A program made the position numbers and the translations under genes. The notes under the pieces are model-generated. The model worked only from the letters and a program-made list of their open reading frames with translations. It did no database searches and was not told the origin of the DNA. Source: Serripes groenlandicus (Eukaryota > Mollusca > Bivalvia > Cardiida > Cardiidae). Taken from it: DNA of 64,000 nucleotides. The stretch is from NCBI GenBank assembly GCA_031761405.1, contig JASEVX010000010.1:35192753-35256752 (forward strand), read 5' to 3'. Shown here one piece after another: positions 51,474 through 63,659 of the stretch; positions within the stretch are counted from its first letter, which is position 1; each line of letters begins with the position of its first letter.

Positions 51474-52017
51474 TATACTTTTCTACGGCTATCCGTATAC
51501 CATTTCCCCTCTGCAACGCAAGGATGTAGATAAGATCTTACATGCGTTCCTGTTTTGTGGAGTCTGACCATACACTTTTGAAACCATGCTTCCCAATTTA
51601 TACAGTTACACGTCCAATAACAGACCTTTTCCTTATTTTCGTGAAAAATAGTAAGGCAGACTGTAAAACTATTATATCTTGTAAACGGCTATACGGTACA
51701 TGTAACCGTTTCCAGTTACTCTCTCGCCGATTATAAAACTGGTTCTCGCTTAAGAAGTTCAGAGAGCGGTACACTGTTCATAAAGGGAATGAATACATGG
51801 TCACTTACTTGTAGCTTCTACATTCATTTCTTTCACATGTGTGTCAATTAATCGGGAAGAAAAAGTTATCCATTTTATAAATAAGGATTTAGTAAATATC
51901 TGTCGGATTCGCATACATAAGAATGATACCTAGATCTTTTTACATGAATATGTTTGTTATCAAACACCCCGAGTGTCTTTAAAAAGTAACAATTCTAACA
52001 CTTTCCCACCACACATA

Positions 52018-52265
52018 TCGAGGGCTTGGCGTGAAACGGTTGTAACTAAAAACCTATTTTTAAAACCCTGGTTTAGGGGCAATTTTGACCCTTTTGTAAA
52101 CAATGCAAATTTAGGTGCCATTGCTCAGAACGAGCAATGGCACCTAAATTTCCATTGTTTACCAAGAAAAATGATTTAACGCTTATAAAGACTTTATGGC
52201 GAGGTGATTAACCTTGGTAAAAAATTACCAATTTTAGTTACAACCGTTTCACGCCAAGCCCTCGA
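52018..52265 (+). mobile_element. TA-flanked hairpin MITE, copy 2
   Basis: Near-identical to copy 1 in the same orientation, TA at 52016-52017 and 52266-52267. Confidence 0.9.
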
Positions 52266-52385
52266 TATATATTTTGGCGTATATTCAGTAGACGAATTTT
52301 GAAAGAAGTGCGTCAAAAGTAGAAAAAAGCAAAAATTATCAGTCATTTGTATTTCGATGATATTCAATAATTATACTTTCATTTA

Positions 52386-52566
52386 TAGAGAGTTTCCCTA
52401 GTTTTGCTTACATGTTTACAAGATAACCTGCTACAAAATTGTCTTAAATTGAAAAGGTTAAGTCCAACTACGCTGATGGAAACGAGATGTTTCCATAGTT
52501 TTGCCTAGATGTTTACAAAATAACCTGCTTCAAAATTGTCTTAAATTGGAAAGGTTAAGTTCATAT
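52386..52566 (+). repeat. ~100-bp tandem duplication
   Basis: Two diverged copies sharing 'aattgtcttaaatt' and 'aaggttaagt', the second starting near 52485. Confidence 0.7.
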
Positions 52567-53458
52567 CTATTAATGCAACCGGAATGTAGGTAAGCATTTC
52601 ACTTGGGACGTTATGTGAATGTGTTGAGCAATGAATTTATGATCCTGCTCATCGGGAAAGCGTACATATGTGTCCATTTCTGCAATTCAAAAATTTCTAG
52701 ACTAGGTCGGACAATAACTACAGAACTATTCAACGGGCTCACTTGAAATTAGGATTATTTGAAGATAGTTATTAGACGTACATGTAGTGTTCTCAGCTGT
52801 TTTTGTTGTTGTTTGAATTTTGTTATTTTTTTTTTTTAGATTTTCCCTTTTATTGTTATCATATTTGATCAAGCTTTGTCCGGAATTTAGCTCACACTCA
52901 TCAATTGAATCACGTACTAGTGTAGGATATGTAAAAGTACATTGACTAGGTTAACTATGTTGTTATTATTTTGGACTTATTCCCCTTCACTTGTGAACAC
53001 TTAGTTTTGTTCATAACATAAATTTACAGTATGTTATGGACGCTTTTATATGTACATGTAGGTGTACATGTAAGTGCCCTAAAACAGACAATCGTCAATG
53101 CAGGCTACACAAAAATGAAGAAATGGTGAGTGTTATTAATATTATAATATTCGTCGAAAACTCTTCCACCTATTTTTCATCAATTCGCAACGAATTATTG
53201 ATGGATGGAATGACTGATTGCTTGCTTGCTGGATGCATTGATTGATTGATTCGATTTATTCATTCATTTGGAAATGTGCAGCATCAACTCATATAAACTT
53301 TTCCCATGTGACACTTTTCATCCAACTTCCATTAACAAACTGTATTTCTGCATATTTTGTATATGTCATTTCTCTTCCGTTTTCAACTTCTTCTCCTCTA
53401 TGTTTCCAAATCCCATGCATTCTTAAGTACTCAAGTAAAATGTGTAACCTTCTATATT

Positions 53459-53625
53459 CAGTATGTGTTACCTTCTATGTTCAGTAGGTGTTACCTTCTA
53501 AGTTCAGTATGTGTTACATTCTTTGTTTAGTATGTGTTACATTCTTTGTTCAGTATGAGTTACAATCTTTGTTCAGTATGTGTTACATTCTTTGTTCAGT
53601 ATGTGTTACCTTCTATGTTCAGTCA
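53459..53625 (+). repeat. 23-bp minisatellite
   Basis: About seven copies of 'tatgtgttacattctttgtt' plus 'cag'. Confidence 0.85.
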
Positions 53626-54194
53626 CCTTGTTTGATCAACAGTACACTAATCCGTGATAATATCAAGATAGTATTATTGCATTATATACTGCCAATAGAA
53701 AGATTATTAAAATATGCATCAGTGCTTCCTAGTGTCCATATGGGCAGGACTGTCATAAAAGCAACTTGAAGGCAGTTGCATCGGTATAGATAAAGGTCAA
53801 CTAGCGCATCCACGTATTCTGATCAGGATCTACACTGTAAGCACATTTTGGAAATGGACATGTAGACAAATTGTGTCAATATTTGCCAACAAAGGATTGA
53901 ATTGAATTAAAAAATGGTTTATCTCTCACATTTTTTCCTTTTGCCACACTGTTGTCAACAGTCGGCTGCTGCATATGCTCCTAAACGCTTCTGCATGTTG
54001 TAAGTGGTTAAAGAGCAAAGTCACACGAAACCTGACCTAATCAATGTTTAAACCAGTGAAGTAAGAGAACATTCTTCGTCTGCCTGGAGACAGTTCTGAA
54101 CCGGATAAACCTTGTAGTACAATCACCTTGGATACGCTTAGAACCCAAACAAACGTTAGTAATATGATCGTTATCCATCCAATAAACGTCCACA

Positions 54195-54481
54195 TGAGGG
54201 CTTACGGCTATCAATCCAGGGGTCGTAGGTCCGAACCCCGGCTCGGCAAATTATTCTTTCTGGTGATTGACAAGTCGTTATAGCTTCGTTTAGCAATGCG
54301 CTTAATAGTCCATGTGGGAAGGTAGCCAGTTGTTTGGTCATTATGATGTGTAGAGTACTGCCACGATAAATCCAGATAAAACACGCAAGGAGAACTGGTC
54401 GACGTGTTATGTATATTGTATTGTTATGTATATTGTAACTGAAATATCGTTGAGAACTGCATTTAACACCAATCAATCAAA
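54195..54481 (+). mobile_element. tRNA-derived SINE, worn head
   Basis: B-box-like 'ggtccgaaccccgg' near the 5' end, a body shared with the SINE at 59978-60280, and the tail 'caatcaatcaa'. The A box is largely lost. Confidence 0.7.
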
Positions 54482-55380
54482 TCTACATGTCGAGCTTCTA
54501 GTGAATTGGTTCCTTTTACCTATTCTATTAAAACTGTTTTTAAACCACAACGAAAGACGAAGGTTTGTAAATATCTAACAATGTTGAACTACATTTTTTA
54601 TAAAATGTGTGCCGTGTCGTACGATACATGACCTCCAATAAATTTCAATTACCGAAATTCGAGATCAGCAGGCGATTCTTCGAGGTCTATCACCTGGCCT
54701 GGATCCTTCCACTTTGTCAAATAAAAATTCAAACGACCTAGAAACTGCATAATACTCTGTATTGCCAATTAATTGGTTTCAGTTCAACGCCGTTTACAGC
54801 GGTATTTCAGTTATATAAATGCATTCAAGCGGCATTTCAGGGAAACTAACCATAACGTTAATGACCAAAGTAGACGAAGATCCGTCTTAGTATCGATGCA
54901 AAGTGATCAAAGTGGACGGGGTTTCTCAGATGTCCTTTATCTCACTGTTACTAACTCAGACAAAACTGCACGCATGGGCAGGTTGGTCTGGATAATTAGA
55001 ACAATTACAATAGTATAGCCGCTCATAATAACAATTTGATTTTTGATATGATTTCGTTTTCTGTACGGTCCATGATGACAGCTGTCATTTAACGATTTAT
55101 CTCTTTCCAACATATGACAAATCTGCAATCGACGACTTCGAAAGCATATGGTTTAACAATTTAACATATGGTTAAACTCTATGGTAACAGTGTAATCATT
55201 GACAGATGATGGTCCCTTTACCTATGCCATCTATCGTGAAGTTTGTGTTTACCGGATACACGTTTTCAGCCAATTTGTAAACATTCGCGGAACAAAAGGC
55301 ATTGTCATGTGATAAAAAAGACAATATCAAGACTTCGATTGACTAAATTTTAATCTTATAATTAGAAATACTTCATGAAT

Positions 55381-55606
55381 GTTTGCTTATGACCAGATAC
55401 CCGAAATTTATCCATGATGAACTAATATTACTTGGCGGCTGTATTGACATGAGTGTGAACCCTAAACTCTTCAATGGTCAAAGTTAGTCAAATGTTAGTT
55501 TATGACCAGATACCCGAAATGTATCCATGATGTACAAATATTACATGGCGGCTGGGTTGGCATGAGTGTGCGACCTAAACTATTCAATGGTCAAAGTTAG
55601 TCAAAT
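55381..55606 (+). repeat. 113-bp tandem duplication
   Basis: Two full copies starting at 55381 and 55494, with a partial third start at 55607. It lies immediately 3' of the FMN reductase stop codon, on the minus strand. Confidence 0.85.
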
Positions 55607-55632
55607 GTTAGTTTATGACGTTGGTCCAATAA

Positions 55633-55817
55633 CTACATTGACCATAAGGGGGGTTTGTTGGCAACCGTGTGCCCCTTTAAGGCTTGAATGGTCCAATACA
55701 AATGATCCAATGTAATTTTAAGATCTTTATCTGTCGCTTCATTCGTGCTCTTGCCATCAGTCGTTAGGGCGGTTTGAACCATAGCTATTCCCATTTGCTT
55801 CGGTACGCTGATTAGAC
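55633..55817 (-). CDS. FMN reductase-like protein, last coding exon
   Basis: Acceptor 'attcctttcag' at 55818. The exon enters in phase 1 and runs 185 nt to a TAG at 55633-55635. It encodes LISVPKQMGIAMVQTALTT, DGKSTNEATDKDLKITLDHL, YWTIQALKGHTVANKPPLWS, M. Its first two bases complete the split Gly codon left by 60950-61006, giving ..FTGALGLISVPKQMG.., which fits the C-terminal half of NADPH-dependent FMN reductases (flavodoxin fold). The frame is not on a long standalone ORF and is supported by splice site, phase and family likeness together. The ~5.1-kb intron to the previous exon holds repeats and a SINE. Confidence 0.75.
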
Positions 55818-55849
55818 CTGAAAGGAATAAAGGAAAAGGGTGTGTTCAT

Positions 55850-56900
55850 TCTCAGGCTCCTAGGTCAAAAGGTCAGATTGAAAAAAAGCCTTGTTATCAA
55901 GCTTGAAGCCAAAACTTTTACCATGTATCTATACCAAGTTCGAATTTGACACATGTCGGGTCAAACACTAGGTCACTGGGCAAAATTAAATGAAAATTTA
56001 GTTAACGCTCTAGAGACAGTCTCTTTGACTTTAGCAGCTGGACACTTTGTAAGAACGAATGTCTTTATGATATCTAGGCAAGGTTTGAATATGGGTCATG
56101 TTCGGTCAGAACTTATTTCAATAGGCCAAATTGAAGGAAACTTTTGTTAACACTCTAGAAGCTGTATATTAAGTTGACTGTCAAAATAACTGTCTTGATG
56201 ATATATGTACTAAGATCGTCGAATATGGGGCATAACTAGGTCAAATTGAAGGAAAATCTTGTTAGCACTATGGAAGTCAACATTTGAAATAAGAACATGT
56301 TAAAACTTTGTCCGTGTTTGTCTTGGTAATATCAAGGCAACGTTTGCATATGGGTCATGTGACGTCAAAAACAAGTTCGCTATGTCGATTTGAGACAAAT
56401 CCTGTTAACACTCTTGAGACCACAGCTTTGAATGCAGCATGTTGAATCTGTTAGAATGTGTGTCATGATGATATCTAATCGAATGTGGCTTATATTCGGT
56501 TTAAAACTAGGTCACTTGGGTGAAATTTCAGTGAAATCTTTTATTTGGAATGCTCTAGAGCCTGCATTTTTAAATCTAGAAAGATGAAATGTTTGTCAAA
56601 AAAAACAATAGGCTAAGTTTTAAACATAGGTCATATCTGGTCAAACCCTAGGTCAAAAGCCTAAATAAAAAAAAAAGATGGAAACACCAGAGCGTGTCTT
56701 TGACTAAAGATAATGAGACTGTAAGATTGTTTGTGTTGATGATATTTAGCCTAAGTGACAATTTTGGTCATTTCCAGGTAAAAAGAAGCAGGTCACTTGG
56801 CCAAGAATATCTTTAATCTAGTGAATAGATTTTTTTTTCTTAAGCATATTGAAACTTTGTCAGAAGGTTTGTCTTTCTGATATCTAGGCCTACTTTAAAC
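55850..56900 (+). repeat. ~140-bp repeat block, decayed
   Basis: The same family as 50100-50770: 'gttaacactctagaagc' and related motifs at about 55887, 56000, 56145, 56257 and 56400, becoming weak toward 56900. It lies in the FMN reductase intron. Confidence 0.7.
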
Positions 56901-57329
56901 TAGCTTACCCATCTGCAGAATATATTTGCAATTCGATTGACTATGTAGTTGGCATGTCGAATCAAATTGGATTACCCAGTGAGCGATTTATGGCCATCAT
57001 TGCCCTCATGTTTATGCCAGGCAACGCAAAATGCATATAAACTGATGCGAGCAGTGTAGATCTAGATCAGATTGTGGATACGCAGTCCTATAAGGATATT
57101 CCCCGTTCGCCTTCTATGCGTACACGTATCTTGGAAGCATACGAAAATAGCTCTAGATGAGGGGAGTTTTGCATGTTCTCAAATCTGTGTTTGTCCCTCT
57201 AACCCAATGTTATGGGAACTAATAAGAATCGTTTCAATGAGACAACCTTTGGAGTACCCACAACATAGAGTTTGGTTGGATAATAAGATTTGTCTTTTAC
57301 GCCGCCTTCAACAACTTTTAAGCTCTGTC

Positions 57330-57541
57330 ACGACCTTTCCTGGGTAAGGTGCCAGTTATACTGGTCCATTTATCCTGACACCAGCTAGTCACTTATTGCA
57401 AACCCCGCAACGCTGTGCGCCAAGGAGGGCAGCCATTACAACCATTGTTTTAACTATAAGGTATGCTCCGGTCGGGGATCGAATTCGCGACCTCCCGCAC
57501 CAAAGGCGGATGCCCTACCACTACACCACGGATGCAGTTTT
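57330..57541 (-). mobile_element. Second tRNA-derived SINE family
   Basis: Minus-strand head 'ccgtggtgtagtggtaggg' (A box) and 'gaattcgatccccgacc' (B box), with a tRNA-like anticodon arm 'ccgcctttggtgcgg'. Acceptor ends match poorly and a SINE-like body follows, so it is not a working tRNA gene. Confidence 0.7.
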
Positions 57542-57689
57542 TGACCGTTAAAGGTCCAGAGATCTAGGTAATTATTTCAAATTCCTGAAATCCTCTTATT
57601 TAGTGCTAAAATAATCGTCTTAGTGAGTCGATTCTTTTGGGTACCAAACAACATTGGGTAAGGAAATATAGATGGAAAAATAACGTTTA

Positions 57690-57955
57690 CTTTTCCTTAT
57701 CGAGTCATCTTAGGTGATGATATTCATTTATTCGTTTTTCAATATATTGTTGGCACTTTTAAACAGATGATTTACTACTAATAACATATTCATTGTAAGG
57801 TATGAGGGAGGGTGGCCACGACCTACCCATAGCAATGCACGTAGCTAATAAAGTTATATAACCTTATAATAAAACCTTATCGAGTCATCTTAGGTGGTCA
57901 TAATATTCATTTATTCGTTTTTGAATATATTGTTGGCGCTTAAAAACAGATAAGT
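57690..57955 (+). repeat. Direct repeats of ~75 bp
   Basis: 'ccttatcgagtcatcttagg' and 'ttcatttattcgtttttcaa' (or variant) occur at about 57690 and 57873. Confidence 0.7.
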
Positions 57956-58121
57956 AGGTTTGGAAACCTTGGAAACCGAATAATTGTGTGTTATCCCGTG
58001 ATTTATTAAAACGTAGCCAGTCTCGTGTACATTCTATCTGTGTATGAGCGACCTGGTATTTCAGTTCGTGCACGTGTGCAAGTTGATAATCATATAACTT
58101 GTTATGGGGAAAACATACACA

Positions 58122-58369
58122 TCGAGGGCTTGGCGAGAAACGGCTGTAACTAAAATTGATAATGTTTTACCAAGGTTAATCACCTCGCCATAAAGTCTTT
58201 AAAAGAGTTAAATCATTTTTCTTGGTAAACAATGCAAATATAGGTGCCATTGCTCGTTCTGAGCAATGGCACCCAAATTTGCATTGTTTACAAAGGGGTC
58301 AAAATTGCCGCTAAACCAGCGTTTTCAAAGAATACTTTTAGTTACAACCTTTTTACGCCAAGCCCTCGA
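58122..58369 (-). mobile_element. TA-type hairpin MITE, copy 3 (inverted)
   Basis: Same family as 51225-51473 but inserted in the opposite orientation, with CA rather than TA on both sides (58120-58121 and 58370-58371). Confidence 0.85.
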
Positions 58370-58429
58370 CATAATAAACAATCAATCAAGTCTACCGAGA
58401 TTGACAGAGTGAATAAGTTACTATCCTCT

Positions 58430-58840
58430 ACATAGTTTTGGCTTAACCAATATTGTATTGTATATGTATATACAATAATTTGATAACAGACGTTTTCAAA
58501 CATGTACTTATGTTTTTATTTATGAATATATATCTTAAATGATTTAAAACCCTGTTGAACCCGTGTACTCATGTTTATATGCATAAGTCAGTGTGTGTGA
58601 GAATGAGTGAATGCGTGAATCTGTTTACGGTTCTCTACATAATATTAGCTTACTATTGTATGGTATATGTATGTAATAATTTGATAACAGACATATTCGA
58701 ACATATACTTATGTACTTATTTATGAATATATCTTTAATAATTTAAAACCCTATTGAACCCGTGTATTGTAATCATGTGTATATATTAGTGTGTGTGAGA
58801 ATTACTGAATGTGTGAATCTGTGCATGACAAATATTTTTC
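58430..58840 (+). repeat. 200-bp tandem duplication
   Basis: 'ataatttgataacagac' at 58475 and 58675, with matching flanks ('aaaaccct.ttgaacccgtgt', 'agtgtgtgtgagaat'). Confidence 0.8.
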
Positions 58841-59977
58841 CATAATACTTTTGCTGCATGAAGAAATACTCTTTTGCTTTTAAGCCAACAAAATGTACCT
58901 ATCTATCCGACAAGGAAATAAGATCACATTTGGGTATATGGCATCTGTAAGGTTTGTCGCCAGTTCGCTGTACAGTGTGTAGATCATTATGGCGAGATTG
59001 TAAAGCGTGTCTCTAGCTATAAACCTTGTCTTTCCGGAATAATTTATTATACATGATTCACAATTTATAAAGATCTTCATTTACTCAATGAATTGCCTAT
59101 GGTTTACACATGTATTCATACAATTGAAAGTACGACTTTCAGGTCTTCTGTTCGATGTTATTCTTGGGGGGGGAAATACAAGTCTGTTAAGGAGTTTAGA
59201 CGAGAGGGATACATCCGTTATCTGGTTGGAATCAAACTTGGAAACGAAATTAAAACAACTTGGTAGTAAATAAAACTTTGAAATCATGAATAAGTTATGT
59301 ACAAATACAAATAGTCCGATATCATAAACATTAAACTAAAGGCTTTATCTATTGATCATTTAAAAGACTTATAAATATATATATATATATAAACCGAAAG
59401 TGTCAAACAACATGAATATCGTTAGTTAATTGACACATTTTATCTGGATGAATATATATAGATATAGCAATGGTATTCTTTATTTCCATGTGTTAATTCG
59501 TGTTTTTTCGTTTTGATTTTGACCATCTTGTCAAAGATCCTGGTTGGGATTCTTTTTCTAAATAAATCGAAAGTCGGCCAAAAATAACTATTTGATGTCA
59601 TTCTTATACTAGTACCAGATACCATAGCAACAATCAACAACACAGTGATTGTGTTTATTTATTAAAAAAAGGACAAGGAATATCACCGACGATACAACTC
59701 CCCTCGCAGTGTCGTTTCGTACAGATGTATTATAGTCACTGTGACCTAGGTCATTCAGATCGTAACACATGTACAAACACAAATTTAAGAGGTGGTTTAT
59801 ATTTTAGGGCAAATCCCAATCATTAACTCCCAGTCTTTAACTTAGAGACACGAGACAAACGTTTTGAAATGGGACAAATTATAACGGTTAAATTGTTCTC
59901 CTTTCCCAATGATTTTCGTTATAACGAGAATTTTACGACCTACACCGAGCTCACTTGACAATGAACTAGAGTAGATA

Positions 59978-60280
59978 TGAATTGATTGATTGATTGATTG
60001 GGGTTTAACGCCGTTTTTAACAATTTCTCAGTCATATCACGGCGGCCAGTTCACCTACTCATGCATTTCCTGGTTTTCTAACACCAGTACTCCACACAAC
60101 AATCTTCCCAAGCAACTGGCTGCTTTTCCACATATACTTAGCCCATTGGTGGAAGACGAATGACGCATGTCGCATTGACTTTTGTCAATCGTCGGAAAGA
60201 AAGTTGGCCGAGCCTGGATTCGAACTCACAATCTCTGGATTGACAGCCCGCGTCGCTACCGACTGAGCTACCGCAAGTTC
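59978..60280 (-). mobile_element. Full-length tRNA-derived SINE
   Basis: Minus strand: head with A box 'tagctcagtcggtagcg' and B box 'gagttcgaatcc'; body 'gacaaaagtcaatgcgac'; a conserved 3' domain 'gtgatatgactgagaaatt' / 'aaaaacggcgttaaacccc'; and an (ATTG/CAAT)n tail. The most complete copy in the window; it defines the family of the arm copies. It sits in the last FMN reductase intron. Confidence 0.85.
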
Positions 60281-60371
60281 TGTTCAAACGCATTATAGTT
60301 ACTGTGACCTTGATATTCGACCTAGGTCGATAGAACGAGAATTTGTACAAGAGGCAATGCTAGTGCTAGTA

Positions 60372-60584
60372 TTAACTCTTTCAGCGCCAAAGGCAATATT
60401 GAGCTTTTTGCAAACAATACATATTCAGGTGAGTCAGCTCGTAACGAGCTGTCTCACCTGAAATCTGCATTGTTTGGCTGTGAGTTATAAAGATATTCCA
60501 AAAATCCTATAACATGAAAATAGAGTCGTCCGAGTTTGAACATGAAATAGTCTACTTTAAACAATTCGGCGCTGAAAGGGTTAA
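60372..60584. mobile_element. TTAA-flanked MITE, second family
   Basis: Ends 'ctctttcagcgcc' and 'ggcgctgaaaggg', TTAA on both sides, central hairpin 'aggtgagtcagctcg' / 'cgagctgtctcacct'. piggyBac-like by target site. Confidence 0.8.
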
Positions 60585-60949
60585 GTTTCATAAACGTCTG
60601 ATTCAAAATGAAGTCGCTAGAGCGATGACGTCCATGGACACGTACATACGTACGTACGTACGGGTAGAGCCCTAAATTTCCTTGAGGACTTCGTCACGAG
60701 GGGATAATATGCCTATATGACAGTCTAAGAATACAATAGTTTAACGATACACGAAGACATACCAAAGTTACAAGGGTTTTGTTTAGGGACATCATTACAC
60801 CCTGTATACTGCCATAAGTTAACCTTAAATAATTGACATTTCTGTTTAAAGAAAAAAAGTCAACATAACTTAATTAGGGAACAAATCTGATAAAATATGA
60901 TTCATATAATGGCGTATATCAAAACAAACTTTGTTTATTTGCAACATAC

Positions 60950-61006
60950 CTAGAGCGCCAGTAAACACTCGTAGCTGCATGCCAACACGCCATCCGGCGA
61001 CAGGAC
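60950..61006 (-). CDS. FMN reductase-like protein, internal exon
   Basis: 57-nt exon with acceptor 'tattatttcag' and donor 'ctctag|gtatg', phase 1 both ends. It encodes GPVAGWRVGMQLRVFTGAL, where the first Gly is split with the exon at 61948 and the exon ends in a split Gly. G..AG.R..MQLR.F...LG is the conserved segment following the FMN phosphate-binding loop in NADPH-dependent FMN reductases. Very short, but phase and motif agree on both sides. Confidence 0.8.
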   Translation of the reverse strand, partial: VLSPDGVLACSYECLLAL

Positions 61007-61620
61007 CTGAAATAATATGTACATATAGATTTAGTAGATGTTCTTTAGATATTTTCATCGTCTTTCTTCTCTTTCATCCTACATACATTGAACTTGAATG
61101 GCCAACTTGTTTTGTAATTGATATTGATTTTCACGGTAAATTCTTGAAAGTTTATCTATATAATAAGTCTAGAAAAGTAAGTGTTAAACAATTTGTCCCC
61201 ACCCCTATGTTTATTGTTAAAACATATTTGTCTCAAACTACGTGAAACCCATCCGATTTTTTTTTTAATGACATAAGACTGAAAGTACAAATGTTTCGCA
61301 TAGAGAAACACACACTTGCGGTCTGCTAAATTTACATGATAAAGCCAAATATAAAATGCCATGACGGAAGCAAAGGCAGTAATTGCATGCTCTGAACAAG
61401 AGCGTCAACTGTCAAAAAATACGCCCGTCATTTTTTTTTTTGAGACCAAGTATAATGATAATTGGTTGTACGTCAGGCAAATTAAGACAGCGGACACTGT
61501 TAATACAGTTTTGTCCATTTTAAGGGACATAAGTGTGGCCAATTTTAGGTAATTTCTATAATTAAGGCAATAATGGTTATGATTGGACAAAGGCTTCTCA
61601 AGTTATCCAGCTGACAACAT

Positions 61621-61660
61621 ACTGGACGTCGCCCGCCCGAACGCCCGCCCGCCCGTACGC
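61621..61660 (+). repeat. GC-rich 'cgcc' simple repeat
   Basis: Short 'gcccgcccg' tract in an otherwise AT-rich intron. Confidence 0.7.
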
Positions 61661-61947
61661 CAGTACACCGCGGGTAAAACTATAATACATTCCGTTTTTT
61701 CCAAACGGTCGTATAAAAAGTGTGACAAATGAACGACCACACAAACGAATTAAAGCAAAGAAATATACCACACAAACTTCTTCGAATTGCTTAGTATTGT
61801 AGGGCATAGGTTTGACTATTGTTATCGTAATTAGAAGGGATATTTAGACTCACAACAAACACACCCGTTTGTCATATAGTAAGATATTAATTCTGATAGG
61901 GATGGAGAAATTATTTCCATTAAGAAAAAGAAGAAAATCATATTTAC

Positions 61948-62190
61948 CCACAGAATAATGTACATATGTACATGGTTTCCAACACCAAGACGTGGGTGGT
62001 ATATTGTCCATCATGTTTGTAAGACCTGGTGGCAGACTCCAGTTATATTCAGGGGAGATGATTATAAATCCATCTATAGATTTAATCTCTTCATTTAGGT
62101 CTTTAATATTCTGTGGCACTTTCGATGCAGTTGGATCAAAAATGAAATTGACGCTCTGTTGTGACTTTGGTAAATCAATGGTAGTTGGGT
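61948..62190 (-). CDS. FMN reductase-like protein, flavin-binding exon
   Basis: 243-nt exon with acceptor 'tctcgccgccag' and donor 'ctgtgg|gtaaat', phase 1 both ends. It encodes PTTIDLPKSQQSVNFIFDP, TASKVPQNIKDLNEEIKSID, GFIIISPEYNWSLPPGLTNM, MDNIPPTSWCWKPCTYVHYS, VG. The D.FIIISPEYN.S.P..L.N.MD block is the conserved core of the NADPH-dependent FMN reductase / azoreductase group with a flavodoxin fold, which reduces free flavins or quinones with NAD(P)H in the cytosol. The N-terminal exon with the first flavin loop (GS.R) was not found up to 64000, so the gene is partial here. A piggyBac-like MITE lies just upstream. Confidence 0.85.
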
Positions 62191-62224
62191 CTGGCGGCGA
62201 GAAAAAAGAAAAAAGAAGTTCATA

Positions 62225-62454
62225 TTAACCCTTTCCCTCATGCCACAATTCTGCAGCAGACGACTTTGAACATATCTTGTCAAAAAATAGAAAATCTCTA
62301 TAATTGAATGGATAACCTATGACTAAAAGTGGAAAATATTGTGGCTAAAGGGGAAATTGCTCGTCTTGATAAATTTCTTCCTTTGTCACTATGTTTTCAA
62401 AAAGCCGTCTGCTGCAGAGGCGTCAAAAAGCGTATATATGAGGGAAATGGTTAA
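62225..62454. mobile_element. piggyBac-like MITE with TTAA both sides
   Basis: TTAA at 62225-62228 and 62451-62454; ends 'ccctttccctcat' and 'atgagggaaatgg'; internal 'cagcagacgactttg' and 'gtctgctgcag'. Confidence 0.8.
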
Positions 62455-62639
62455 TAACACTGTAGAGACAGCTCAGCATGTACACTCGTCCTGCCTTAAT
62501 CCTGGTCTGCATTACTCGCTACCCAGTTATTATATCGGAATACACAATGACTATAGCAATAACTTGAGCGATTAGGTCAGTTGTGACAGTGAGGATTTAA
62601 GCAGGATTAACGCTCTCCCACTCACACAGATGATTTCTG

Positions 62640-63550
62640 AAGGATGTCTCAACAGCAGGCGACTTTTGAACTCATTGTTGCAACAGAAGAAACTGCCCAT
62701 ATTTAGCAATGTCTCATTTGTTTGTAATATTTTCAACTTTATTTAATAATTTTCATTTAAAGAGAGAGAGTTTATGTGTTTGACTTTATGCTTTCAAAGT
62801 CGTCTGCTGCAGATGTGGTGTATGTGGGAAAGCGTCTAATCACGCTGAGCACCGTGACATCGTTTACCCGCATCCCGATGATTTCAAGCAGCTTTATCCT
62901 GTCCCGCCTATGAGACGCAGTTTGACGCATCTGCAGCAGACGACTTTTGAAAACATCGTGGCAAAAGAAAATTGCTGAACATTTGCCACTATGATTTCAA
63001 CTGTTTTCATTAATTATACCTTTATTTATAGAGACTTTTTCGGTTTGGACTAAAAAAAGTTTTAAAAGTCATCTGCTGCAGAGTTGTTGTATGTACCTCG
63101 TTTACCCCCATCCCGCTGAATCCAAGCAGCTTAATCCTTCCCCAGCTATAAGACGCAGTTTGACGCATCTGCAGCAGACGACTTTTGAAAACATCGTGGC
63201 AAAAGAAGTAATTAGGCTACTCAAAACGAGCAATTTCGTCTTTTGTCACAATGTTTTCAACTGTTTTCATTAATTATACCTTCATTTGTAGAGATTTTCT
63301 CGGTTTTTACTAATTGTTTTAAAAGTCGTCTGCTGCAGTTTTGTTGTATGTTGGGAAATGTCGTATGGTTCGTGACCTCGTTAACCCGTATCCCGATGAA
63401 TTCAAGCAGCTTTATCCTGTCCCACCTATGATACGCATGTTGACGCATCTGCAGCAGACGACGTTTGAAAACATCGTGGCAAACGAAGAAATTGCTCAAA
63501 ACGATTATTTTGCCACAATGTCTTCAACCGTTTTCATTAATTATACCTTC

Positions 63551-63587
<37 letters not shown>

Positions 63588-63655
63588 CGGGGTTTTTGAC
63601 AACATGCTTTCAAAGTCGTCTGCTGCAGGTTTGCTGTATGTGGGAAAGGGTTGAA
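62640..63655. repeat. Tandem cluster of MITE-derived units
   Basis: Four consecutive MITE-like hairpins. 'gacgcatctgcagcagacga' recurs at about 62927, 63161 and 63443, separated by a shared linker ('caagcagctttatcctgtcc'). The element and linker have therefore been duplicated together rather than inserted independently. Confidence 0.75.
63556..63586 (+). repeat. (AT)n microsatellite
   Basis: About 31 bp of alternating AT inside the last MITE unit. Confidence 0.95.
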
Positions 63656-63659
63656 TGTA

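Noticed and set aside
57470..57541. Possible tRNA-Gln (anticodon-like TTG)
   Set aside because: Acceptor stem mismatches and SINE-like downstream sequence; better seen as a SINE head.
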